A stretch of 64,000 nucleotides of DNA from Lachnospiraceae bacterium XPB1003 (GCA_900102065.1 FMVK01000008.1:62001-126000); one strand, 5' to 3'. Positions 37,202 to 47,359 are shown, numbered from the stretch's first letter. Made by a program: numbers and translations. Notes: generated by a model from the letters alone, not told the origin.

Positions 37202-38011
37202 ATGGGAAAAAAGATATTTTTCTTTGATCTGGATGAAACCCTTCTTACAACAGATAAGAAGCTTTCTCCCAAGACCTATGAAGCGCTGAAAGTCTGGGAC
37301 AGTAAAGGCAATATCATAGCTATCAATTCCGGACGTCCTATGGCCAGTGTCATCGCAACAATAAAAGAACACCGCCTGGATGATTTTAATACCTATGCCA
37401 TTGCTTTTGACGGCGCTCAGGTTAAGGATCTGCATACGGGACAGGATATCATAAAAAAAACCGTATCCCTTTCCGACTGCGCCATCGCTGCAAAGATATT
37501 AAAAGAAAACCATACACATATCCATGCATACTCGGATGACAGCATTTTATCCTGTGCAGATGATGAAGAGATACATTTCTATACAAGAACTGTAAAACTC
37601 CCCTTCAGGGTACTTTCTGATTTTCCGGAAGGTATTGAGTATCCTCCCTGCAAGCTGTTAGGCGTAAGGATCGCTGAAACCGAAACGCTCCCTCTTCTCG
37701 GAGATAAAGTATATGAAGCATGCGACGGCCGCGTCACCTGTCTGATGTCCAATCCCCATCTGCTGGAGATCTTCCCCTCGTCCGCAGGAAAGGGCACTGC
37801 GCTGAAAGAACTCGCAGCAACCCTCGGTGTCGATATCAAAGATACCTTTGCAGCAGGAGATGCTCCCAACGATATCTCCATGCTGGAAGAAGCAGGCTGC
37901 GGTATCGCAATGATAAACGGGGATCCCGAGGTGAAAAAGGCTGCCGATATGATAACCGAATACGATAATAACCACGACGGACTGGCGGATATCATTATTG
38001 CAAATGCATGA
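37202..38011 (+). CDS. HAD-superfamily Cof-type phosphatase
   Basis: Cytoplasmic phosphatase of 269 residues, of the Cof/YbiI branch of haloacid dehalogenase proteins that dephosphorylate sugar phosphates, nucleotides or flavin. Motif I is FFDLDETLL, motif II INSGRP, motif III with the Lys of SAGKGTALKEL, and motif IV GDAPNDISML. The cap domain lies in the middle, as in type IIB. It starts three bases after the ABC-F stop codon, so the two are coupled. Substrate unknown. Confidence 0.9.
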   Translation: MGKKIFFFDLDETLLTTDKKLSPKTYEALKVWDSKGNIIAINSGRPMASVIATIKEHRLDDFNTYAIAFDGAQVKDLHTGQDIIKKTVSLSDCAIAAKILKENHTHIHAYSDDSILSCADDEEIHFYTRTVKLPFRVLSDFPEGIEYPPCKLLGVRIAETETLPLLGDKVYEACDGRVTCLMSNPHLLEIFPSSAGKGTALKELAATLGVDIKDTFAAGDAPNDISMLEEAGCGIAMINGDPEVKKAADMITEYDNNHDGLADIIIANA

Positions 38012-38093
38012 CATGAATTGATATAATGTTGTTTGTACTCTGCATATCAAGCAGGTAATCAAGATAATTAGTTTTTGAGGAGGAACACCCAAA

Positions 38094-39089
38094 ATGAAGA
38101 AATGTCCGAAATGTAACGCAGAACTTGGCGACGACGCTTTATTCTGCAACGAATGTGGAACCAAGCTCGAAGAAGCTCCTGCTCCTGCTTCAGCTCCTGC
38201 TGATGCAGATAAGAAAGAAGCAGCTGCTGACACAACCAACAGTGCTCCTGCTCAGAATAATGCAGGATCTTCTGATGCAGCTCCTGCTCAGAATACAACA
38301 GGGACTTTTAACGCAGCTCCCACTCAGAACACTGCAGGAAGCTTTAATGCAGCGCCTACTCAGAACACTGCTGCTCCCGCGAAGAAAAACATGCTTCCTA
38401 TCATCATCGGATGCGCAGCCGGTGCCGTGGTTGTCCTGATCCTTGTTATCGCCCTTGTAGTCAGCTTAGGCGGTGCTTACAAGAAGCCCATCAAGACTAT
38501 GGTCGGTCTCATGAATTCCAGAAGCACCGATATGATGAAGTACTACGAAGTTATGGATAACCCCGTTGAGTATAAATATCTTCAGGATTACAATGCACTT
38601 CTCAAGGGTTCTGATTACGATGACGTACTTGATGACGCATCCGAGACTCTCGAGGATATGTATGATGAATTCGAGGATGATTACGGTAAGAACTGGAAGG
38701 TATCCTACAAGATCACAAAAGCCAAGAAACTCAAGAAGCATGATCTTGAAGATTACGAAGATTCCATCAACAACAGTGCAAAGTCCGAAGAGAGCTCTCT
38801 TGAATGGTACGGCGTTGATGATTACGAAGATGCCGATTACTATGATGACTATGTTGAATACCTCGAGGATACTTTCGATGCCGACCTTGGTAAGAACGGC
38901 GAGAAGAAGCTCTGCGATATCTGCAAGAGCCACATCGACGGTCTTGAAAAGGCTAAGGTTCAGGATGGTTACAAGGTTGATCTGAAGCTTACCATCAAGG
39001 GCAAGGATGACGATGATACAGATAAGCACACCATGACAGTTCTCAAGGTCAACGGCAAGTGGTACATCTACTCCGGAGCTTTATTCTGA
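38094..39089 (+). CDS. Zinc-ribbon membrane protein with repetitive linker
   Basis: 331-residue single-pass protein. Residues 1-25 are a cytoplasmic zinc ribbon (CPKCNAELGD, CNECGTKL). A linker of Ala/Pro/Gln/Asn-rich imperfect repeats of 14-15 residues (NAAPTQNTAGSF type) spans about 40-95, encoded by tandem DNA repeats at 38237-38375. A membrane helix (about 100-124) follows, then an acidic extracellular domain of 200 residues ending VNGKWYIYSGALF, similar to the DUF4878-like folds that often end in such a strand. GAGGAGG stands upstream. Sensor-like architecture; function unknown. Confidence 0.8.
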   Translation: MKKCPKCNAELGDDALFCNECGTKLEEAPAPASAPADADKKEAAADTTNSAPAQNNAGSSDAAPAQNTTGTFNAAPTQNTAGSFNAAPTQNTAAPAKKNMLPIIIGCAAGAVVVLILVIALVVSLGGAYKKPIKTMVGLMNSRSTDMMKYYEVMDNPVEYKYLQDYNALLKGSDYDDVLDDASETLEDMYDEFEDDYGKNWKVSYKITKAKKLKKHDLEDYEDSINNSAKSEESSLEWYGVDDYEDADYYDDYVEYLEDTFDADLGKNGEKKLCDICKSHIDGLEKAKVQDGYKVDLKLTIKGKDDDDTDKHTMTVLKVNGKWYIYSGALF

Positions 39090-39130
39090 TCACAATGATC
39101 ACACTTTGAAACAATATTGATTTAGCAGAT

Positions 39131-39167
39131 AAAAACCCCGAAAGCTTTAAGCTCTCGGGGTTTTTTA
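39131..39167 (+). terminator. Terminator of the zinc-ribbon membrane protein gene
   Basis: AACCCCGA-(A)-AGCT stem pairing with AGCT-(C)-TCGGGGTT, then six T. Flanking A-tract makes it usable on both strands. Confidence 0.85.
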
Positions 39168-39230
39168 TATCAATTAATTCTCGGATCGGTATCCAATTTT
39201 GTCCCTGCAAGCCGCGGTACCCGGAGATCA

Positions 39231-39491
39231 TCAGATCCCTACTACAAGATATCTTCCGTCACCTATTGTAAATACTTCGTCTGCAGCTTCCACTTCTTCT
39301 TTGCTCATCTCTGTGATATCCATTCCCGAGTCATCGAGATAATCCATCACCTCTTCTATGCTGTCTGCGACAACCGCGAAATTCTCTTCAAGAAAAGCCT
39401 GTGCTTCCTCCGTGGTCTCTGCCACGGGTTCCGGATAGAGTTTTCCCTGCTCTTTTAAAAATATGTCCGTTACTGCTTTGTCAAATTCCAT
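39231..39491 (-). CDS. Small acidic protein of unknown function
   Basis: 86-residue acidic protein, no signal or membrane segment. The pattern MEFDKAVTDIFLKEQG, then DYLDDSGMDITEMSKEEV and a final strand RYLVVGI, recalls a family of short proteins widespread in Lachnospiraceae, but I know no function. GGGAAAGAG precedes the ATG. It stands alone, between a convergent terminator and ppk. Confidence 0.7.
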   Translation of the reverse strand: MEFDKAVTDIFLKEQGKLYPEPVAETTEEAQAFLEENFAVVADSIEEVMDYLDDSGMDITEMSKEEVEAADEVFTIGDGRYLVVGI

Positions 39492-39615
39492 GATCTCTTT
39501 CCCTTTCTTATTTTCTTATTCCTGATTTTTCCCGATACTCCGGTAGGTTAATCTCAATTACTGATCTTTATTTACTGTCCGGGATTTTTCAACTCTGTCG
39601 CCCCGGTATTTGATA

Positions 39616-41796
39616 TCAAACACTTTCAAGCGGAATAAAGAGCCTGCTTTCCTTCGTCTTCCTGCTCACCGCATCTGCTGCCTTCTCTGCTCTCTTACAG
39701 AAATCTTCCTGACAGCAATAACGCTTCGAGCCCTTTTCCTTCTTCTTATGATATGTGCCATCCGGCATCAGCTCGTGTTTTTTCACATTATCCGAGAACT
39801 GCATATCCAGTATCCCCGTAAGTCTTTCCTTAAGCTTCGGATCATCCACTGGGAACATTATCTCCACGCGCCTCTCCAGGTTTCTCGGCATCCAGTCGGC
39901 ACTGGATAAGAATACTTCAGGTTCGCAGTCGTTGTCAAATATAAAGAGTCTGCCGTGCTCCAGATAATCACCTACTATGGAATATACATGTATATTCTCG
40001 CTGACAGAGGGAATACCTGTCTTAAGGCAGCATATGCCTCTTACCAGCAGATCTATCTTTACCCCCGCCGAAGATGCTTCATAAAGTGCAGCTATCACAT
40101 CCGGGTCACAAAGAGAATTCATCTTGGCCTTTATCCCGGCACTTCGTCCGGCCGCAGCGTGCTCAGTCTCTCTCTTTATGAGCTTTAACAGCTTCTTCTT
40201 GAGCCAGAGAGGAGCAAGAGAGAGTCTGTTCCATCCAAGAGGTTCCGAATAACCGGAAAGCATATTGAAGACGGCCGTAGCATCTTCTCCGACCGGCTCC
40301 GCACAGGTGAACATTCCGAAGTCCGTATACAGCTTGGCAGTTGAATCATTATAATTTCCTGTGGAAAGATGAACATACCGTCTGATACCGTCTTCTTCTT
40401 TTCTGACCACGAGACATATCTTGCAATGTGTTTTCAGTCCCACCAGACCGTAAATTACATGACAACCTGCCTTTTCAAGCATCCTTGCCCAGCCTATATT
40501 GTTTTCTTCATCAAATCTGGCCTTGAGCTCCACCAGAACCGTCACCTGCTTGCCGTTCTCGGCAGCTCTTGCAAGAGCGAGCACTATAGGTGAATTACCG
40601 CTCACACGATAAAGCGTCTGCTTTATCGCAAGTACCGCCGGATCCTCTGCTGCCTTTGATACAAATCTGACCACAGGCTCAAAAGACTGATACGGATGAT
40701 GGAGCAATATATCCCCATTCCTGATATCTTCGAATATATCCGACCCGGGCGGTATCTCCGGAACCTCTCTTGGCGGAACTTCTTTTTTCTTATATTCCTC
40801 GAATCCCTTTATTCCATATACTTTCATAAGGAATGTCAGATCAAGAGGCCCCGGTATCTCGTAAATATCATCATCCGTGACTCTCAGCTCTTCCTTTAAG
40901 ATCTCTAAGAGTCTTTTATCTATGCCTTTCTCGGTCTCCAGCCTGATAGCCTCGCCCCACTGTCTCTTCTTTAACTGCTTCTCTATCTCGATGAGCAGGT
41001 CTTCCGCTTCTTCCTCTTCGATATCCAGATCGGCATTTCTCATGACACGGAAGGGAGATGCCGCGATGACATCATAATTCAGGAATAGTCTTGCGATATT
41101 GCGCTCTATGATCTCCTCAAGACGTATCACGGTTCTGGTCTTTTTATCCGGCGTTACATTTTCCGGAAATTCCACCAGTCTGGGGATACCGCCCGGTACC
41201 TGAACGACTGCAAAGTCTATATCATGTTCAGTCTTGGCTTTCTTATCCTTCTCTGCCCGCTTTCTTCCGTAAGCCTCAAGACCTCCGCCCTTTTTTCTCT
41301 TAAGCAGTGCGCCGATATTGAGAGACTTGTTTTTTATGAGGGGAAAGGGTCTGGATGAATCCACAGCCATAGGAGTAAGCACAGGATAGATACGCTCGGT
41401 AAAATATCTGTCCGCGAACTCTGCCATACTCTCCGTCATATCCTCATGATGCTCTATCATGAGCAGTCCATGCTCTCTGCATAAGGGAGCAAGCTCTCCG
41501 TATGTACTGTACTGTTTGGCTACGAAGTCATGAAGAGCGGGGTAGATCAGCTTTAACTGTGCTTCAGGCTTAAGACCTGCGATATCAGCCTTTCTGTAGT
41601 CTGCATGAACCATGTCTTTAAGCGATGCCACACGCACCATGAGAAACTCATCCAAATTGGATGCTGTTATGCTTAAGAATTTAAGCCTTTCAAACAAAGG
41701 GATCTCAGGATCGCCGGCTTCCGACAGACAGCGTTCATTAAAACGCAGCCATGATAATTCACGGTTTATATAAAATTTAGTATTTGAATAATCCAT
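39616..41796 (-). CDS. ppk: Polyphosphate kinase 1
   Basis: Makes polyphosphate from ATP (and the reverse), 726 residues, normal PPK1 length. FYINRELSWLRFNERCL at the N-terminus, HHPYQSFEPVV, VELKARFDEENNI and the autophosphorylated His in GLKTHCKICLV are present, as is SADWMPRNLERRVE near the end. The tail after residue 690 is Lys-rich (KKKEKGSKRYC) and ends without a known domain. GGAGGT precedes the ATG. It lies 19 bases downstream of the exopolyphosphatase gene, so synthesis and breakdown are coexpressed. Confidence 0.96.
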   Translation of the reverse strand: MDYSNTKFYINRELSWLRFNERCLSEAGDPEIPLFERLKFLSITASNLDEFLMVRVASLKDMVHADYRKADIAGLKPEAQLKLIYPALHDFVAKQYSTYGELAPLCREHGLLMIEHHEDMTESMAEFADRYFTERIYPVLTPMAVDSSRPFPLIKNKSLNIGALLKRKKGGGLEAYGRKRAEKDKKAKTEHDIDFAVVQVPGGIPRLVEFPENVTPDKKTRTVIRLEEIIERNIARLFLNYDVIAASPFRVMRNADLDIEEEEAEDLLIEIEKQLKKRQWGEAIRLETEKGIDKRLLEILKEELRVTDDDIYEIPGPLDLTFLMKVYGIKGFEEYKKKEVPPREVPEIPPGSDIFEDIRNGDILLHHPYQSFEPVVRFVSKAAEDPAVLAIKQTLYRVSGNSPIVLALARAAENGKQVTVLVELKARFDEENNIGWARMLEKAGCHVIYGLVGLKTHCKICLVVRKEEDGIRRYVHLSTGNYNDSTAKLYTDFGMFTCAEPVGEDATAVFNMLSGYSEPLGWNRLSLAPLWLKKKLLKLIKRETEHAAAGRSAGIKAKMNSLCDPDVIAALYEASSAGVKIDLLVRGICCLKTGIPSVSENIHVYSIVGDYLEHGRLFIFDNDCEPEVFLSSADWMPRNLERRVEIMFPVDDPKLKERLTGILDMQFSDNVKKHELMPDGTYHKKKEKGSKRYCCQEDFCKRAEKAADAVSRKTKESRLFIPLESV

Positions 41797-41815
41797 AGAC
41801 AGTCACCTCCACAGA

Positions 41816-43363
41816 TCATGTCCTTACTATCACAGGACGTATACCGTATATCTCCTCAAAGAAAAGTGCCTTGTTCTTAAATCTCTCCTGTTCAAACAGA
41901 AAGTCCTGCCTTGAATCGATATTGATCTTTAACTCACCGTCGACAAGAGTGGCACTTATCTTCTTTATCTTCTCCTTCTTGCCCTTATCTAAAGCATTGG
42001 CCAGCTGAAGTATCGCAGTAAGCTTTGCAATCTTAAGATAAGACTCCTTATCTATATCCACATGTTCCGTCATCTCACGATAGTATTCAAAAGGCTCATG
42101 AATATACTTGACTATCGAAGCCACCATCATACGCTCTCTGTGAGATATACCTATGATCTCCGTATTCTCTATGATCGAATACGAGCATACGCCCACATTC
42201 ATCATATTGATGTATTTTCCGCAATCCTGCAGTGTTGAAGCAAGTCTGAGCAGAAGTTTTTCTCTGGGTCCCATTCCATGCAGTGACTTCATGCCGTCGA
42301 ATATGGCGATACCCGCCTTCTCAACTGCCGCAGCATGTCTGCCGGAGCCCTGATATCTTCTGCTTATCATAGCGGCTCCCTGAAGGATATCTGCTTCAAA
42401 ATCATGAGCTATCTTGGTAAGATGCTTTGCTTCCGCATATTCGTAAGCTATACCGTCACAAAGCTCCGCGCCCGGTGCCCAGACTGATTCTGCCTTAAAA
42501 TCTCTGATAACACGTTTTATCACAGCCACGGACATCTTTAAGAGCCCTACATTTTCTTCAGGCATCTCCAGGAGATCTGCCGTTTCTTCATCACGCTTTT
42601 TTAAGAGGCCGTCGGCAAAGGCAAGAAAACTTTCTGCCGATGCTGTATCATCCTTACTGGCCGGCAGTGCTTTATTAAATCTCGGTGACAGATATTCATC
42701 CATTATGATGAGATTGGGGATCTCTCTTTCTTTCAAAAACATCTTATGAAATGTATGAAGCTGTCCGCCGATCATTTCATCCAACAGATCCTCAAGCTGT
42801 GTAGATCTGGGTCTTATCTCGGCTATACGTTCATTGAGTCTGAGAACCCCCAGCTTGAGAGACTGGGTAATGACAAGTGAATCCTTGTCGAACAAGGACA
42901 GCTGTATGCTCCCTCCGCCGATATCAATGATGGCTGTTCCCTTTTCGATAACCTTATCGAACATGCGCCCCTTGGCAGCAATGGCTTTATAATCCAAAAA
43001 CCTCTGCTCCGAGTTGCTTAGCACCTCCACATCTATGCCGGTGCGGCTTTTTATCTGTCCCAGGATCATGGAAGTATTCTCAGTCTCGCGCAAAGCACTG
43101 GTGCCATAGGCTTTATAAGCCGTGACTTTATAACTCCTGCACACTGCCCTGAATTCCTCAAGTATGCGGAATACTTCCTCCATCTTTTTTAAACTTATCC
43201 TTCGGGTGAAATAGCTGTCATTGCCGAGAGCAATGCGATGCTTTAAAGAATCGACTTTTCTGATGCCGTTCTTGGGAGAGATCTCAAAGATCTTAAGACT
43301 CATCTCATAGCTTCCCACATCTATAGCGGCAAACATACGGGTCTTCTTGGATTTTTCTGCCAT
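41816..43363 (-). CDS. ppx: Exopolyphosphatase / pppGpp phosphohydrolase (Ppx/GppA family)
   Basis: Releases phosphate from polyphosphate ends and may act on pppGpp, 515 residues. The ASKHA-fold ATPase motifs are visible: AAIDVGSYEMSL, TSALRETENT and IIDIGGGSIQLSLF. The C-terminal half is an HD-like domain (LLRLASTLQDCGKYI, ISHRERMMVASI), as in long Ppx proteins. GGGGGA precedes the ATG. It is 25 bases behind the AAA ATPase gene and just ahead of ppk. Confidence 0.93.
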   Translation of the reverse strand: MAEKSKKTRMFAAIDVGSYEMSLKIFEISPKNGIRKVDSLKHRIALGNDSYFTRRISLKKMEEVFRILEEFRAVCRSYKVTAYKAYGTSALRETENTSMILGQIKSRTGIDVEVLSNSEQRFLDYKAIAAKGRMFDKVIEKGTAIIDIGGGSIQLSLFDKDSLVITQSLKLGVLRLNERIAEIRPRSTQLEDLLDEMIGGQLHTFHKMFLKEREIPNLIIMDEYLSPRFNKALPASKDDTASAESFLAFADGLLKKRDEETADLLEMPEENVGLLKMSVAVIKRVIRDFKAESVWAPGAELCDGIAYEYAEAKHLTKIAHDFEADILQGAAMISRRYQGSGRHAAAVEKAGIAIFDGMKSLHGMGPREKLLLRLASTLQDCGKYINMMNVGVCSYSIIENTEIIGISHRERMMVASIVKYIHEPFEYYREMTEHVDIDKESYLKIAKLTAILQLANALDKGKKEKIKKISATLVDGELKINIDSRQDFLFEQERFKNKALFFEEIYGIRPVIVRT

Positions 43364-43388
43364 TGTATCCCCCTTATCCCCTGTCTGA

Positions 43389-44711
43389 TCAGATCGTTCC
43401 TGATTTTCCTCTCAAGTGATCGATGAACTGTGTCGCTGTCCTTCCCGAGAAGCCGTTATGTGTGATCTCCCACCGGTTGGCTTCGAGCCTGAGAGTCTCT
43501 CTGTCCATCTCGATACCGTATCTGTCTGCCAGTTCTTCAACTATCTTAAAGAACTCTTCCTGCGCCGGAGATCCGTAATAGATACTGAGACCGAAACGTG
43601 CACACAGAGATATCTTCTCCTGAACAGTTTCATTTGCATGCTTGTCATCATCCCGCTCTTCCCTGTCACTGAAATTCTCTCTCACGAGATGACGTCTGTT
43701 GGATGTGGCATATATGAGCACATTATCTGGCCTGCTCTCGAGTCCTCCTTCGAGCACAGCCTTCAGATACTTATATTCTACTTCAAATTCTTCAAAAGAC
43801 AGATCGTCCATATATATGATAAAACGATAATTTCTGTTCTTTAATCTGTCTATGAGCATGTTGATCTCGCTGTACTGATGCTTATAGACTTCGATCATCC
43901 TGAGCCCTCTGTCATAGTACTCGTTGAGAATGGCTCGAATACTCGAAGATTTGCCGGTTCCGGCCTCTCCGTAGAGCAGACAGTTGTTTGCTTTCCTGCC
44001 TTCCAGAAAAGCTTCCGTATTCTCACGAAGCTGTTCCTTCTGAGACTCATATCCCACCAGATCGTTCAAACAGGTTACCGCGATATTGTAGATAGGATAT
44101 ACTTCCAACGCCTCCATACGGCCGTTGCCGTTAGCTGCGGGGATCCCGTTATCGGTCTTGTTTCCTACACGAAATGCTTTGTGCAGTCCAAATACCCCCA
44201 CTCCGCGCTTTTCATAGAACCCTTCAAGCAATTCTCTCATTTCTTCAGCCGATGCAGCCTTAGACAGCTTAACACAAAGCTCATTGATCTCAGCGCGGAT
44301 GATGGGATTGTACTTCATCCCGCTTCCCCTGGTAGGTCTGTAATCAAGATATTGCTCTTTGTCTCCGAATACGTTTTCAACAGAAGGTGATGAAAAAATA
44401 TCCGCAGAGAACATCTCATAAAAAAGCCTGAGATCCGTCATCACCGCATCGCGAATGGAGCCGTCGACCCTGCCTCTCCTTTCGGCAGAAATGGTGAATG
44501 GATTCTCATCATATACAAGCGCTTCCGTAAGGAGTCTGTGCCAGAGATTACCCACATATCCCTCATGAACGGCAAGCTCAAACAGTTCAGATGCAGCCTC
44601 AATAAGTTCATCCTTATTCTCCGACGCTCTTTCCTGCTTTACTGTCATATCGTAAAGCTTTTCCGCAAGCCTGCCTTCTCTTGTATGTCTGTAGAATATC
44701 ATTCTGCTCAT
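43389..44711 (-). CDS. DUF815-family AAA ATPase
   Basis: Cytoplasmic ATPase of 440 residues. Walker A is LLYGEAGTGKSSSI, Walker B RFIIYMDDLSFEEFE and sensor 1 VLIYATSNRRHLV. The DUF815 family is widespread and uncharacterised; it resembles small AAA+ proteins of the DnaA/Cdc6 style. The N-terminal 190 residues are helical and specific to the family. It is the first gene of a unit with ppx and ppk (25- and 19-base gaps), which suggests a role linked to polyphosphate or stress, an inference from position only. The ribosome site is weak. Confidence 0.85.
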   Translation of the reverse strand: MSRMIFYRHTREGRLAEKLYDMTVKQERASENKDELIEAASELFELAVHEGYVGNLWHRLLTEALVYDENPFTISAERRGRVDGSIRDAVMTDLRLFYEMFSADIFSSPSVENVFGDKEQYLDYRPTRGSGMKYNPIIRAEINELCVKLSKAASAEEMRELLEGFYEKRGVGVFGLHKAFRVGNKTDNGIPAANGNGRMEALEVYPIYNIAVTCLNDLVGYESQKEQLRENTEAFLEGRKANNCLLYGEAGTGKSSSIRAILNEYYDRGLRMIEVYKHQYSEINMLIDRLKNRNYRFIIYMDDLSFEEFEVEYKYLKAVLEGGLESRPDNVLIYATSNRRHLVRENFSDREERDDDKHANETVQEKISLCARFGLSIYYGSPAQEEFFKIVEELADRYGIEMDRETLRLEANRWEITHNGFSGRTATQFIDHLRGKSGTI

Positions 44712-44755
44712 TTGTATCCGTTCCCTGATCTCTAAAAAAACTGATTATTGCTTGT

Positions 44756-45877
44756 TCAATAATTTCCCAGTATTCTCATATTTCTTGCTTCTTCCCTGAG
44801 TCCGCAAAGTGCATTTTTAACGCTTTGATCATTGAGGTTTCCCTCAAAATCAAGGAAGAATCTGTATTCCCAATTACGACCCTCTATAGGTCTGCTTTCG
44901 ATCTTGGTCATATTAAGATCATTATATATGAAATGCGAAAGCATGTGATAAAGGGTTCCGCTTTCATCGGGCACTTCAAAACAAAGACTTATCTTTTTCG
45001 CATCCCGTACAAATATCTTGCGATTACTGATAATGATAAAACGCGTGGTATTTGTTGAGGACATATTAATGCCCTTCTTGAGTATTTCAAGGCCATACAC
45101 CGATGCCGCATGCTCTCCGGCGATAGCAGCCTGAGTGATATCCTTATCCTCCGCAACCTTTCTGGCCGCAAAGGCATTATTCTTCATGGATACCTGATCC
45201 CATTCCGGATGTTCTCTGAGAAAACGCTCCGACTGCATAAGAGACTGGGGATGGGAATAAACCGTCTTAATACTTTCTGCCGTAGCCCCCTTCGGTACCA
45301 GCAGACAATGTTCTATCTTTATCATCTGCTCTCCGACGATATAATGTTCGAATTCCGCAAGGAGATCATAGATCTCACTGACTATACCTGCAGTTGAATT
45401 CTCGATCGGAAGCACCGCATATTCGGCACTTCCCTCATCCAGAGCAAGCATGGCGGCTCTGAAAGAATCGATATGAAAAAAATCCGCATTTTCATCGAAA
45501 AAAACATGTGCGGCCTGTTCCGAATAGGATCCTTCAGCCCCCTGATATACGACTCGTGCTTTTTTATTAAGAGAATCCACCGGCATAAAAGGAAGGCTTC
45601 CGTGAGCATCCTTAGCAAGTCTGGCATACTGAAGCTTTCTGCTGGTACTCATCAGCTGTGAAAAGAGTTCCTGCACTCCCTGTCTGTATTCCGGTTCCTC
45701 AACCATTCCCGAGACAGTCCTTAATTTCTCATCTTCACGCTTCTTGTCATATACATTGCGGCCACTCTCACGCTTACTCTCGGCTACAAGCTCGGCCAGG
45801 TGCATACGTTCTCTGTAAAGATCCACTATCTGTTTATCTACTCTGTCGAGATTCTTTCTTATTTCCGTCAGTTCCAT
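44756..45877 (-). CDS. pheA: Bifunctional chorismate mutase / prephenate dehydratase
   Basis: Phenylalanine-synthesis enzyme, 373 residues, with three domains in order: AroQ chorismate mutase (about 1-85, LDRVDKQIVDLYRERMHLAE), prephenate dehydratase (about 108-285, with VYQGAEGSYSEQA, LPIENSTAGIV and the catalytic NTTRFIII) and a C-terminal ACT domain (about 295-373, KIESRPIEGRNWEYRFF) for feedback by phenylalanine. This is the full E. coli PheA layout, which is less common in Firmicutes than separate genes. It stands between the AAA ATPase gene and pyrI on the same strand, 37 bases after pyrI. Confidence 0.95.
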   Translation of the reverse strand: MELTEIRKNLDRVDKQIVDLYRERMHLAELVAESKRESGRNVYDKKREDEKLRTVSGMVEEPEYRQGVQELFSQLMSTSRKLQYARLAKDAHGSLPFMPVDSLNKKARVVYQGAEGSYSEQAAHVFFDENADFFHIDSFRAAMLALDEGSAEYAVLPIENSTAGIVSEIYDLLAEFEHYIVGEQMIKIEHCLLVPKGATAESIKTVYSHPQSLMQSERFLREHPEWDQVSMKNNAFAARKVAEDKDITQAAIAGEHAASVYGLEILKKGINMSSTNTTRFIIISNRKIFVRDAKKISLCFEVPDESGTLYHMLSHFIYNDLNMTKIESRPIEGRNWEYRFFLDFEGNLNDQSVKNALCGLREEARNMRILGNY

Positions 45878-45914
45878 TACTTTTCTTTCCGTTATCTATG
45901 AATTTATATTGCGA

Positions 45915-46346
45915 TCACATTTTTTCCGAATTCTTCTCATCGCAATATTTACATCTGTATACTTCTTTTTCCTGATCTGCCAGATAGAAAATATGAGGCA
46001 GTTCCTGCTCTATCGATGTGATGCAGCGGGGATTCCTGCAATGCATTACATCCTTGAGTTCCTTGGGCAATACAAGGGGACGCTTCTCTAAGATCTCACC
46101 GTCTTTGACCACATTTACCGTAATGGTATGGTCAATGACTGCAAGGACATCGAGATTGAGCATGTTTATATCACATTCAACCTTGATGATATCTTTCTTG
46201 CCAAGCTTTCCGCTTCGGGCATTCTTGATGATAGCCACCATACAGTCAAGCTTGTCGAGTCCCAGATGATAATAGATCGACATTCCCTTTCCTGCGGGAA
46301 TATGATCAAGTACAAAACCTTCTTCTATCTTTCCAACATTCAGCAT
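45915..46346 (-). CDS. pyrI: Aspartate carbamoyltransferase regulatory subunit
   Basis: Allosteric subunit that binds CTP/ATP and controls PyrB, 143 residues. GFVLDHIPAGKG and the nucleotide-site region are typical; the zinc domain has four Cys in CRNPRC and CKYC. The zinc site holds it to PyrB. GGAT-type ribosome site; 15 bases behind pyrB. Classic pyrBI order under the attenuator upstream of pyrB. Confidence 0.96.
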   Translation of the reverse strand: MLNVGKIEEGFVLDHIPAGKGMSIYYHLGLDKLDCMVAIIKNARSGKLGKKDIIKVECDINMLNLDVLAVIDHTITVNVVKDGEILEKRPLVLPKELKDVMHCRNPRCITSIEQELPHIFYLADQEKEVYRCKYCDEKNSEKM

Positions 46347-46361
46347 GATCTTATCCTTTCT

Positions 46362-47315
46362 TTATTCTGCAAGTCCCAGCAATGTCATTATTAACGCCAT
46401 ACGTACATATACACCAAACTGCACCTGTTCGAAGTAAACCGCTCTCGGATCATCATCCACATCAACCGAGATCTCATTTACACGGGGCAGGGGATGGAGC
46501 ACCAGCATATCCGGTCCCGCGAGAGCCATCTTTTCTTTGTTCAGCACGTAGAAATCCTTCAATCTCACGTAATCTTCTTCGTTGAAGAATCTTTCTCTCT
46601 GAACCCTGGTCATATAGAGGAGATCCAGCTTGGGCAGACTCTCTTCAAGTCTCTCCACTTCTTCGAACTCCACATGCATCTCGTTCAACTTCTCACGGAG
46701 ATAACTGGGGATCCTCAGCTCCTCCGGTGATATAAATATATATTTATTATCCGGATATCTAAGCATTGCATTTACAAGAGAATGCACCGTACGTCCGAAT
46801 TTAAGATCGCCGCATATTCCTATGGTAAATCCGGAAAGCTTACCCTTAAGCGATCTGATAGTCATCATATCAGTAAGTGTCTGCGTAGGATGCTGATGTC
46901 CGCCGTCACCTGCATTGATCACGGGGATACGGGATCTCTCAGCCGCAACCATTGGTGCGCCTTCCTTCGGATGACGCATTGCGCATATATCAGCGAAACA
47001 GGATATTACTCTTATGGTATCCGATACACTCTCACCCTTTGATGCGGATGATGATTTTGCATCAGAGAATCCGATGACCTGTCCGCCCAGATTGAGCATC
47101 GCCGTTTCAAATGAAAGCCTTGTTCTGGTACTGGGCTCGTAGAAGCAGGTTGCCAGCTTCTTTCTTTTACATACCTCGGCATACTTATCCGGATTATTCT
47201 TAATATCTTCTGCCAGATCAAAGAGCTTATTCAGCTCATCAACCGAGAAGTCCAACGGTGTCATAAGGTGTCTCAGAATCTTTCCGTTTTTTCCTGTTTT
47301 CTGTTGCTGTTCCAT
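46362..47315 (-). CDS. pyrB: Aspartate carbamoyltransferase catalytic subunit
   Basis: Catalyses carbamoyl phosphate plus aspartate to carbamoyl aspartate in pyrimidine synthesis, 317 residues from ATG 47315, which has GGGAGGT four bases upstream. Carbamoyl-phosphate site STRTRLSFE, the ASSSSKGES loop and [10 protein letters not shown] are all present. Together with PyrI it forms the regulated holoenzyme. Transcription starts about 190 bases upstream and passes a leader peptide and a terminator. Confidence 0.97.
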   Translation of the reverse strand: MEQQQKTGKNGKILRHLMTPLDFSVDELNKLFDLAEDIKNNPDKYAEVCKRKKLATCFYEPSTRTRLSFETAMLNLGGQVIGFSDAKSSSASKGESVSDTIRVISCFADICAMRHPKEGAPMVAAERSRIPVINAGDGGHQHPTQTLTDMMTIRSLKGKLSGFTIGICGDLKFGRTVHSLVNAMLRYPDNKYIFISPEELRIPSYLREKLNEMHVEFEEVERLEESLPKLDLLYMTRVQRERFFNEEDYVRLKDFYVLNKEKMALAGPDMLVLHPLPRVNEISVDVDDDPRAVYFEQVQFGVYVRMALIMTLLGLAE

Positions 47316-47359
47316 GAGTACCTCCCTCATCCTTAGTAGTCTTATATGTTTGCTGCTTC

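Noticed and set aside
38237-38375. Repeats resembling a CRISPR array
   Set aside because: Units are coding, in frame, adjacent and imperfect, with no spacers and no cas genes.
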